Part shown: positions 1 through 6,843 of the stretch, piece by piece
How positions within the stretch are numbered: the first letter of the stretch is position 1
Layout: each line of letters begins with the position of its first letter
Assembly: GCA_020630145.1 (NCBI GenBank)
Contig: JAHDBX010000029.1
Coordinates: 1-10,255 of the forward strand
Length of the DNA: 10,255 nt
Direction of reading: 5' to 3'
Origin: Gammaproteobacteria bacterium
Lineage (GTDB): Bacteria; Pseudomonadota; Gammaproteobacteria; HTCC5015
Notes under the pieces: generated by a model
Databases searched by the model: none
What the model saw: the letters and a program-made list of their open reading frames with translations, nothing else
What the model was told of the DNA's origin: nothing
Program-made: the position numbers and the translations under genes

Positions 1-1
1 T

Positions 2-280
2 CTTTTTGTTTTGTGCGCTTTTTGTTTTAAATATATTTTATTGTTACGAGCAAAGTCTATTGTAAGAGTAGAGTATAAACAGCGTTGGTTTCTCCACTAT
101 CAAGACCGCAGTACTAAGTCAGCTGAACTTATTGATAAAACCGTTTATATGCCGTTTATGTTGTTTTTGTTATTTAAGGTTGATGGCAAAGTGGAGCGTG
201 TCATTGTGCGTCGTAAAAATGTAGATACAGCGCAATATGATGCGCTGTATGTATATTTGAGCAGGCTTTGGAAGCCGTGA
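2..280 (+). CDS. YgfX-like small inner-membrane protein, C-terminal part (5' end outside the window)
   Basis: The reading frame is open from the first bases to a TGA at 278-280, so this is the 3' end of a longer gene. The TTG at position 11 need not be its start. The visible 93 residues begin with a hydrophobic stretch (LFVLCAFCFKYILLL), which could be the end of a membrane segment. A soluble region with alternating hydrophobic and charged residues follows: a W-F-L-H-Y strand, then FLLFKVDGK, then VRRKNVDTAQYDALYVYLSRLW. This pattern resembles the C-terminal half of YgfX/CptA (DUF1434), a roughly 135-150 residue inner-membrane protein encoded next to sdhE in many gammaproteobacteria. The match is by pattern only, and the usual partners sdhE and nadB are not visible. 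It converges with the cyclase gene, with 11 bp between the stop codons and no clear terminator. Confidence 0.55.
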   Translation, partial: LFVLCAFCFKYILLLRAKSIVRVEYKQRWFLHYQDRSTKSAELIDKTVYMPFMLFLLFKVDGKVERVIVRRKNVDTAQYDALYVYLSRLWKP

Positions 281-291
281 GGGCTTTAGCT

Positions 292-2520
292 TTACTTACT
301 AGTATGTGTCCATACGCCATCCCAATTATCTCCAGGAGGGTTTTGGCGGTAATACATAATACGTTCCATATAGATTTGATATAGCTTGCGTTCAGGGTTT
401 GAACGCGACAAAGAGAATATGGCTTGCTCTGCAGCATCCCAACTTTGTCTGCGGTACATTTCCAGAGCTTGTTTAAAATGGCGCACTTCTTTTTTAACGG
501 CCGGGTCCAGTTCAATGCTAAAGCCTAGCGGTTCATATATTTTTGTAGGCTGTTCTTTGCCTTTTACACGTACCTGGTCTAGCTCAATATATTCAAACTC
601 AGAAACAGTTTTCTTGGTGTTTTCGCCAACAATAATAGATACACCGTATTGTTTGGTTAAGCTTTCTAAGCGCGAGCCTAAGTTAACAGTATCACCCATT
701 ACGGTATAAGCGACGCGGAATTCAGACCCCATGTTGCCAACATTCATTTCGCCAGTGTTAATTCCTACACCCACTTTAATTTCTGGCCAGCCTCGTTTTT
801 GGAAATCGGCTTGTTTTTCATCCAGTACTTTGATCATCTCAAGGCTAGCGAGCAAAGCATTTTTAGCATGGTTAGGGTCATTTAATGGCGCACCCCAAAA
901 TGCCATTACAGCATCGCCCATATATTTATCAATCGTGCCGCGATTTTTATGAATAACTTGGGTGATCGGTGTTAGAAATTCATTCATGAGTTGAGTCAGT
1001 TCTTTGGGATCTAAGCCTTCAGATATAGTTGTAAAGCCACGTACATCACTAAACAACACGGTCATTTCACGGCTTTCACCATCCATAGATATTTCTGTTG
1101 CATTTTCATCCATTTCACCCACAAGCTCAGGTGGAATATATTGACCGAACTGCTTGGCTAAAGCTCTTTTGCCGCGTGATTCAATTAAAAAGCCATAACT
1201 CATTTGTAAAACAAACAAACATAAAACTAAAGCAAGTGGGCTAGCAACAGGCATAACTAAGTTTTCAGCATGCCATAGATAGAAGTAGTCAAATAATACA
1301 ATGGCTGCGAGAGTACCTACGGTAATAAAGATGCTGACTAAGGGCGACACAATCATAAGAAGCGCGATCATGACTCCGCCAATAAGCAAGTTAAGTAAAA
1401 ACTCGTAGCCCAGTGAGTAGAAAGGTTTGTGCTTAATACGTCCATCAAGAATGCCAGCAACAATGTTGGCATGCACTTCAACACCGGGATAGTTTTTTTC
1501 AACCGGTGTTGAACGTAAATCTAGCAAGCCAGGTGCGGTTGTGCCTAATAAAACTATTTTGCCTTTCAAGGCTGCTTTATCAACTTTTTTATCTATCACA
1601 TCAGAAGCAGGTATGTAATTAAAGCTACGCTGGCGACCTAAGTAGGGTACAAGTACCGAGGATTCTTCATCTACAGGTATGAGCTTGTCGTCTAATTTAA
1701 TATATTCAATTTTATAGTCGTCTTTGTTCTTCTTTGTTTTGGTTTCACTAACAAATACAATATCAGGTGAGCCTAAGTGAGCTCGACTAACAGCTAAGGC
1801 TAATGATTCGTAAACTCGCCCCTTGTGCTTTTGTAATAAAGGTACTTTACGGAATATTCCGTCTTCAGAAACGCGAGGGTTGTCAAAAAAACCACTGCCA
1901 AAAGCGTTACTTTGCAAGGTGTCTAGGTTAGCGGTATAGCCAGCCGTATCGATGAGCGGCAGACGGCTATTCGTTGTTTTGTCTAGAGTAATACTTGCTT
2001 TGGGAAGTGAACCATAGGTAATTTGGTCAAAACCATTAAATACAAAGCCTAGTATCGTTTTGCGGTTGGCTAAGCTGTCAGCAAAAATTTCATCATATTC
2101 AAGAGAAGGGCGTAGGTTGTCGACTGCTTCTAAAAAGTCATCATTATCAAATAGTTCATTGCTAGCTAGTTGGTCTAGGGTATTAATACCTGATGACTCA
2201 TCTTTTTCAGCAAAAATAACGTCAAAGCCGATAATGTCAATTTCATAGTGTTCAAATAAAGAATCCATCATTTCAGCAAGAACATTACGTGGCCATGGCC
2301 AGCGTCCAATGGCTTTAAGGCTTTTTTCATCTAAATCGACAATAACGACTTTGTCGTCTATTGTATCTGGCCTAGATATATTCAGGCGTGTGTCGTAAGC
2401 GATATTTTCTAAGGTATCTAAGAAGCTTAGGCGAACTCCCATAAAGCCGCTACAATGCATTAGAAAGACACTCAGCAAAAGTACGCTAATGATAATTCTT
2501 ATGATTTTTTGGGTTTGCAT
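292..2520 (-). CDS. CHASE2-domain class III adenylate cyclase, membrane bound
   Basis: Predicted to convert ATP to cAMP in the cytoplasm in response to a signal sensed outside the inner membrane. The 742 residues hold an N-terminal membrane segment (about 5-27) and a periplasmic CHASE2 domain (about 33-365; DxRF-type start AYDTRL, VIVDLDEKSL, WPWPR, and GTTAPGLLDLRSTPV with YPGVEVHANI near its end). Three membrane helices follow (about 372-443), then a linker, then the cyclase domain (about 484-665). Catalytic residues look intact: metal-binding D492 (FSDVRGFT) and D536 (DKYMGD), purine-contacting K532 and T606 (YTVMGD), and transition-state N613 and R617 (VNLGSR). The Lys/Thr pair is typical of class IIIb cyclases and favours ATP over GTP. 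The last 75 residues form a helical, TPR-like tail ending in a DNWDGVW motif, common in this family. The ATG start has a good ribosome binding site, AAAGGTAG at 2531-2524. It diverges from pdxJ. The ligand is unknown. Confidence 0.92.
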   Translation of the reverse strand: MQTQKIIRIIISVLLLSVFLMHCSGFMGVRLSFLDTLENIAYDTRLNISRPDTIDDKVVIVDLDEKSLKAIGRWPWPRNVLAEMMDSLFEHYEIDIIGFDVIFAEKDESSGINTLDQLASNELFDNDDFLEAVDNLRPSLEYDEIFADSLANRKTILGFVFNGFDQITYGSLPKASITLDKTTNSRLPLIDTAGYTANLDTLQSNAFGSGFFDNPRVSEDGIFRKVPLLQKHKGRVYESLALAVSRAHLGSPDIVFVSETKTKKNKDDYKIEYIKLDDKLIPVDEESSVLVPYLGRQRSFNYIPASDVIDKKVDKAALKGKIVLLGTTAPGLLDLRSTPVEKNYPGVEVHANIVAGILDGRIKHKPFYSLGYEFLLNLLIGGVMIALLMIVSPLVSIFITVGTLAAIVLFDYFYLWHAENLVMPVASPLALVLCLFVLQMSYGFLIESRGKRALAKQFGQYIPPELVGEMDENATEISMDGESREMTVLFSDVRGFTTISEGLDPKELTQLMNEFLTPITQVIHKNRGTIDKYMGDAVMAFWGAPLNDPNHAKNALLASLEMIKVLDEKQADFQKRGWPEIKVGVGINTGEMNVGNMGSEFRVAYTVMGDTVNLGSRLESLTKQYGVSIIVGENTKKTVSEFEYIELDQVRVKGKEQPTKIYEPLGFSIELDPAVKKEVRHFKQALEMYRRQSWDAAEQAIFSLSRSNPERKLYQIYMERIMYYRQNPPGDNWDGVWTHTSK
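1477..1513 (-). repeat. Inverted repeat inside the cyclase gene
   Basis: Perfect 11-bp arms TTCAACACCGG (1477-1487) and CCGGTGTTGAA (1503-1513) with a 15-base spacer. It encodes part of the conserved CHASE2 segment STPVEKNYPGVEV, so the symmetry may come from codons alone. No T-run follows on the coding strand, so it is not a typical terminator. Confidence 0.5.
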
Positions 2521-2523
2521 GCG

Positions 2524-2531
2524 CTACCTTT
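2524..2531 (-). promoter_or_regulatory. Ribosome binding site of the CHASE2 cyclase gene
   Basis: On the minus strand this reads AAAGGTAG, with six bases between AGG and the ATG at 2520. It supports that start over later in-frame ATGs. Confidence 0.7.
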
Positions 2532-2547
2532 AATTTTTTGTTATCAC

Positions 2548-2578
2548 TTAACAAGCCGTTTTGTAATAGTTATATAAT
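2548..2578 (+). promoter_or_regulatory. Probable sigma70 promoter of pdxJ
   Basis: A perfect -10 hexamer TATAAT lies at 2573-2578. The best -35 match is TTAACA at 2548-2553, but the 19-base spacer is longer than ideal. Transcription would start near 2585, leaving a leader of about 28 bases before the pdxJ ATG at 2613. In the opposite direction a TTGACA hexamer (2594-2589, minus strand) could serve the cyclase gene, though its best -10 (TATAAC) is only 14 bases away, so that promoter is doubtful. The two signals overlap, so the divergent genes may share or compete for this 92-bp region. Confidence 0.5.
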
Positions 2579-2612
2579 GTATGCGGAGTGTCAATACATA
2601 TAGTGTGTAAGT

Positions 2613-3347
2613 ATGAGTAAAAAACTATTATTAGGTGTAAATGTTGATCACGTCGCAACTTTACGTCAAGTTAGAGGTACAAGCTACCCTGACCCTGTTG
2701 AAGTGGCTTTATTGGCTGAAAAGGCCGGGGCTGATTATATCACCATGCATTTGCGTGAAGATAGGCGCCATATTCAAGCAGATGATGTGCTACGTCTAAA
2801 ACAGTTGCAAACAACGTATTTAAACCTTGAGGTCGCAATTACTGATGAAATGCTAGATTTTGCAGTAGATGTCTCACCACAAGATTGTTGTTTGGTTCCA
2901 GAAAAACGTGAAGAATTAACGACTGAAGGCGGTTTGGATGTTGCTAATCAACTTGATCTTGTTAAAAAAGCGGTTGATAAGTTGCACAAGGCTAATATTC
3001 GCGTATCACTGTTTATTGATACAGATATTGATCAAATTCAAGCTGCAGCAGATTCTGGGGCAAAAGTGGTTGAGTTTCATACAGGTCATTATGCTGATGC
3101 TCCTGCCGAAGATAAAGAACGTTATCTTAATAACTTAACGGATGGCTTTGCATTAGCGGATAAGTTAGGTTTGTTGGTTAATGCTGGACATGGTTTAACT
3201 GTAGAAAATGTTAGCTCAGTAGCCCAAATAGAATATGTAAAAGAGTTGAATATTGGCCACTCTATTGTCGCTAGATCAGTTATGGTTGGAATTGAGCAAG
3301 CTGTGAGTGAGATACGAGAAGCGATGGGCTTAGGTTTCGTCAATTAA
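2613..3347 (+). CDS. pdxJ: Pyridoxine 5'-phosphate synthase PdxJ
   Basis: Last step of the DXP-dependent vitamin B6 pathway: it condenses 1-deoxy-D-xylulose 5-phosphate with 3-amino-2-oxopropyl phosphate to pyridoxine 5'-phosphate, in the cytoplasm. The 244 residues match the usual family length (about 240) and form a single TIM barrel. Signature segments are all present: LLLGVNVDHVATLR (5-18), the HLREDRRHI loop (46-54), NLEVA (71-75), CCLVPEKREE (92-101), TTEGGLDV, HTGHYADA (156-163), NAGHGL (190-195) and ELNIGHSI (211-218). By family knowledge, H46, E73 and H193 are the expected acid/base residues, and all are present. The start at ATG 2613 gives the normal N-terminus; the ribosome binding site is weak. 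In many gammaproteobacteria pdxJ follows recO; here it has its own promoter and diverges from the cyclase. Its last 8 bp overlap the end of the convergent kinase gene. Confidence 0.97.
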   Translation: MSKKLLLGVNVDHVATLRQVRGTSYPDPVEVALLAEKAGADYITMHLREDRRHIQADDVLRLKQLQTTYLNLEVAITDEMLDFAVDVSPQDCCLVPEKREELTTEGGLDVANQLDLVKKAVDKLHKANIRVSLFIDTDIDQIQAAADSGAKVVEFHTGHYADAPAEDKERYLNNLTDGFALADKLGLLVNAGHGLTVENVSSVAQIEYVKELNIGHSIVARSVMVGIEQAVSEIREAMGLGFVN

Positions 3348-5952
3348 TACTAATTTCAGCATCTATCTCGTTTAAAAGCTGGGTAATATCTTCTTGAATA
3401 TTACTGACATTGTGTTTTTCTTTCTCAAGAGCGAGGTAGGCTGTTTTAGCTTTGTCTAGCAAGCTTCTTTGCTTAGGGCAATATTCTAGGCCGCCAACTA
3501 ACCTATGTATACTTTGATAAAGTTTATTAAGCTCATTATTTTGAGCAAAGGTATGTATCTCATGTTTAAAGATGGGAAGTTGTTTCATTAGCATAGTCTG
3601 GATATCTATATCTTTCATATTGCCGTTAGCACTTTTTTCCTCAATAAAACCAATATTAGTATACTTAACTAGTTTTTCCATGATTATTTCAAAACTAACA
3701 GGTTTTAATAAAACTTCTTGTATGCCGTTGCTCACAGCTTTTTTATGGTTACTGCAAGCGCTGTCAGCAGTAATAGCAATTATAGGTGTATCAACTAAGT
3801 CTGGATATTGACTACGAATTTTGATGGCCAATTCAATGCCGCTAATATGAGGCATATGTAAATCAGTCAAAATAATGTTAGGTTTTATCTCTTCTAGGAT
3901 ATTTAATGCTTCAGAGCCACAAAATGCTGCGATCGTATGTACACCTAATTTTTGTAAATATTTTTCTAACAACATAACATTGATTTTGTTGTCATCAACA
4001 ATGAGGGCTGTTACATGGTTTTCAGCCGTGTAGTTTTTGCTTTGGTCGTGGACTGGTTTGTCTTCTAATATGTTAATTAAAGAATTGAGGCGATATGTTC
4101 TTAGCGAGTTGTGTTGAAAGCCACATTCCCTAAATTTTCTATATGTTTCTTGGCTATAGAAAGAAAAGAAGCTAATACAGTTTTCATACATGTTTTCAGC
4201 TTGATTAAATGACTGAATAAAGTTATTAGCGGATGTTTCATGAGTGAACCCGCAGATAAGCGTTTTCCCATCAAATCGTTGCGCTTCAGCAAAGCTCAAT
4301 TTGTTTACGTTACAACCTAATTGAATCAGTAGGTTTGATAGGTTCTGGTGGTGAGCACTATCTTCATCATAGTAATTTATTTCTAGACCATTTAAATTTG
4401 TATTGAGCTTACTACTCTCATATTGGGTAAGCAAAGATAGTGTAAAAGTAGAGCCAACGTTAGGCTCACTTTTTACATTAATTGAGCCATTAAGGTGTTT
4501 TGCCAAAAGTGAAGCTATGCTTAAGCCTAGGCCTGATCCGCCATATTTTCTACTGGTTGTCATATCTGCTTGTTCAAACATCTTAAATATATCTTTTTGA
4601 TTTTCAGTTGCTATGCCTATCCCTGAATCTGATACATTGATTTTAATGCCACAGTTATTTTTGTTGATTATATTGCTAGATATTTCAATCTTTACATAGC
4701 CAGCCTCTGTAAATTTAATCGCATTTGAGAAAAGGTTGGTAATAATTTGTTCAAGTTTATGCTCATCGGTAAATATATATCTGGGTGTATTGGAATCAAT
4801 ATCAAAATATATATCAACATCTTTATTTTTCGAGTTAACTGAATAAAATGAGTGCAGTTTAGCAGCTAGTTCATAAATATCGACACGCGATATATCAATA
4901 TTGATATGACCAGATTCTAATTTGGAAAAATCAAGTAGGTCATTGATTAGGCGAATTAACTTGTTGGAAGCATCATCAATATTTTGTATGCAAAGTTTAT
5001 GTTCTTGCTTAATATCAGCTGATAAAAGTAACTCTGTAAACCCTATGATGCCATTGACAGGTGTTCGAATTTCATGACTAATGTTTGCCAGAAAGTTGGT
5101 TTTTGCGGCATTGGCCTTGTCAGCTTGTTCGCGAGCTACAATGAGTTTTTTGTTGCTTTGTACTATTTCTTGATTATATGTGTGTAGTTTATGTGTGGCT
5201 TTATCAATTTTTTCACGTAAATTACTTTCTGATACATTAATTGCACCAGCCATTTTTTCTATGCCTTCTCCAATACCACCAAATTTATCAACGAGTGCTT
5301 TATTGACTCGCGCATGTAAATTCCCAGACTCAATGTCGTATAGTGTTTGATCAATGTTTTCTATACCATCTACGACCTTTCTACTGAAACGTAAAGAACT
5401 GTATAGTGCAAATAAGTAAATGATGAATGTTATATAAAATCCGTAGCTTGCGGAAATATATTTTTTAAAGAAAAGATATTCGTTGTTTATTTCAAATTCA
5501 AGTCGACCTAGGTTTTGAGTATTTGCTTGTTGGTCCTCACTGTAGTCGAAAACTTCAATGGGTTCGATATTAATGTCTTTGGATAAGATTGCTTGTTCTT
5601 TTTGTAAGAATGCATAGAGAAAGTTGAATAAAGTATTGCCATCAACTTGGTGTATTGATTTTTCTGTGGAAAGCTTAATGTTTTTGGCGTTATATATGTT
5701 AATGGTATTGATAGCTGGGTTATTGCAAATAAGTTTTATTTGAGCACTTATGATGTCAAAGTTTCCTGTTAATACAGAGTACTCACTAGCTTTGCTGAGG
5801 TAGTCTGCGTAGGCGTTGATTTGTTTTAGTATGTTTTTCTCAGTATTGGGTGCTTGTATAAAAACGAAATAAATAGCAAATATCAATGAGATTAAGCTCA
5901 TTGGTATTAGCGTGATGGCTAAAAGTGATTTATGTATTTTAGGTTTACTCAC
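3340..5952 (-). CDS. BarA/GacS-type hybrid sensor histidine kinase
   Basis: Inner-membrane tripartite kinase; BarA/GacS relatives phosphorylate UvrY/GacA and so control the Csr/Rsm small RNAs. Of 870 residues: membrane helix 1 (about 9-31), periplasmic sensor (32-167), helix 2 (168-187), HAMP (188-240), coiled coil (241-285), HisKA with H293 (ANISHEIRTP), HATPase with N410, DSGIGI (442-447) and GGSGLGLS (471-478), a degenerate receiver lacking a phospho-Asp (about 521-630), a true receiver (D653, D654, D697, T728, K750) and an Hpt domain with H816 (SIHRLVGGLEYC). Order and length (E. coli BarA about 918) match BarA, and the periplasmic part (SEYSVLTGNFDII) also resembles BarA. It starts with GTG at 5952 inside the end of the upstream gene (8-bp overlap, GTGAGTAA), with AGAG six bases before, indicating translational coupling. 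It could be the sole Gac kinase or a divergent paralogue. Its stop overlaps the end of pdxJ. Confidence 0.93.
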   Translation of the reverse strand: MSKPKIHKSLLAITLIPMSLISLIFAIYFVFIQAPNTEKNILKQINAYADYLSKASEYSVLTGNFDIISAQIKLICNNPAINTINIYNAKNIKLSTEKSIHQVDGNTLFNFLYAFLQKEQAILSKDINIEPIEVFDYSEDQQANTQNLGRLEFEINNEYLFFKKYISASYGFYITFIIYLFALYSSLRFSRKVVDGIENIDQTLYDIESGNLHARVNKALVDKFGGIGEGIEKMAGAINVSESNLREKIDKATHKLHTYNQEIVQSNKKLIVAREQADKANAAKTNFLANISHEIRTPVNGIIGFTELLLSADIKQEHKLCIQNIDDASNKLIRLINDLLDFSKLESGHINIDISRVDIYELAAKLHSFYSVNSKNKDVDIYFDIDSNTPRYIFTDEHKLEQIITNLFSNAIKFTEAGYVKIEISSNIINKNNCGIKINVSDSGIGIATENQKDIFKMFEQADMTTSRKYGGSGLGLSIASLLAKHLNGSINVKSEPNVGSTFTLSLLTQYESSKLNTNLNGLEINYYDEDSAHHQNLSNLLIQLGCNVNKLSFAEAQRFDGKTLICGFTHETSANNFIQSFNQAENMYENCISFFSFYSQETYRKFRECGFQHNSLRTYRLNSLINILEDKPVHDQSKNYTAENHVTALIVDDNKINVMLLEKYLQKLGVHTIAAFCGSEALNILEEIKPNIILTDLHMPHISGIELAIKIRSQYPDLVDTPIIAITADSACSNHKKAVSNGIQEVLLKPVSFEIIMEKLVKYTNIGFIEEKSANGNMKDIDIQTMLMKQLPIFKHEIHTFAQNNELNKLYQSIHRLVGGLEYCPKQRSLLDKAKTAYLALEKEKHNVSNIQEDITQLLNEIDAEISIN

Positions 5953-6811
5953 CGTTGGCTCTTTTTGATGTTGGTATTGAAAGGGCTTGTATTACTTGTT
6001 CGTTAAATGAAATGCTATAATATTTTGGGTGTTTAGATTTTAATATGTATTTTCTATTTGAAAAGTAACTATCAATGACTTCTTTTGTTTCTTCTGTTAA
6101 ATTTTCTATTGAGCTATACACGCTTGCAACAGCTCCTGCTTTAACAAAACTTTTAGAAAAGCCAAAGATAGGCAGTTTGTTTCTGTAGCTCAATAAAAGT
6201 ATCTGTCTAATGGTTTTGTTGTTGTATACAAGTTTGTCTTCAGTTGCAAGAATCGCATCATTTTTTTCTTTGATATGAGCAAACAGTTTAAATATTTCTT
6301 GGCTATTTTTTACGGTATATGAATTTATCGACATTGTATGGTTGTCAGCTGTTATGTTTTTAGTTGGGCTAGATGCGCTTTTAATAACAGCTATATTTTT
6401 TATGTTTGGGAAGTTTTCTTTCAGTAGAGCAAGTCTTCGGCTGTTGGGTTGATCAATATATATGGCGCCAATGTTGTTTTTCTGTCTGAGACTGTTTTTC
6501 GTTAATCGAGAAAATTCAAACGAAGGTATTAATGTACAAAGTATATCTCGATTTTTAACGGACTCGAGAACCATTTTGCATGCATCGTTGCCTAAAGCAA
6601 TAAGAAATTGACCTTTGGAATTAAGTGTGTCTGTAAAATGTTTTATATTGATATTAGCAGTTGTTTTCTTTTTCAGTGAATTTGCAAAAGCGTTATGTAA
6701 ACGTGACTCTTTATTGATTATCAGGGTTGCTATTTTTTCAGGTTCTGCAAAGGTGAGATTGCAATTCATAACTGTAAGCATCAGCAGTAATAGCTTACGT
6801 CCTTTTTTCAT
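5945..6811 (-). CDS. Periplasmic ABC-type substrate-binding protein (ABC_sub_bind-like), orphan
   Basis: Probably a secreted ligand-binding protein of the TrpX/ABC_sub_bind type (PF04392-like). From the preferred ATG at 6811 it is 288 residues with a signal peptide (n-region MKKGRK, hydrophobic LLLLMLTVM, cleavage likely after TFA). Family-like segments are NNIGAIYIDQPNSRRLALLKE with IKNIAVI after it, then ILATEDKLVYNNKTIRQILL, and LPIFGFSKSFVKAGAVASVYSS. These correspond to the two-lobed binding-protein fold. An upstream in-frame ATG at 6838 would add nine residues before the signal peptide and has no ribosome binding site; the 6811 ATG has AAGGAA about 12 bases upstream. No permease or ATPase gene is adjacent, so transport is not implied. 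It lies between the TonB receptor (32-bp gap) and the kinase (8-bp overlap), suggesting it presents a ligand to the kinase. Base composition is notably AT-rich. The ligand cannot be told from sequence. Confidence 0.8.
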   Translation of the reverse strand: MKKGRKLLLLMLTVMNCNLTFAEPEKIATLIINKESRLHNAFANSLKKKTTANINIKHFTDTLNSKGQFLIALGNDACKMVLESVKNRDILCTLIPSFEFSRLTKNSLRQKNNIGAIYIDQPNSRRLALLKENFPNIKNIAVIKSASSPTKNITADNHTMSINSYTVKNSQEIFKLFAHIKEKNDAILATEDKLVYNNKTIRQILLLSYRNKLPIFGFSKSFVKAGAVASVYSSIENLTEETKEVIDSYFSNRKYILKSKHPKYYSISFNEQVIQALSIPTSKRANGE

Positions 6812-6843
6812 GCCAATATGTATTCCTTTTAAAAACATAGTGT

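Noticed and set aside
11..13. TTG at position 11 as the start of the first gene
   Set aside because: The frame is open to the window edge, no ribosome binding site can be seen, and a YgfX-like protein should be longer at its N-terminus.
264..276. GGCTT-TGG-AAGCC hairpin as a terminator for the first gene
   Set aside because: The stem is only 5 bp, lies inside the coding region, and no T-run follows it on either strand.
201..515. Small reading frames opposite or overlapping the large genes, such as this one and those at 386-709, 3572-3811 and 6615-6854
   Set aside because: They lie within well-supported genes in other frames and show no domain pattern or ribosome binding site of their own.
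5945..6838. Lipoprotein signal in the binding protein
   Set aside because: The cysteine near the end of the hydrophobic stretch is preceded by VMN, which does not fit a lipobox; a normal signal peptidase I site follows.
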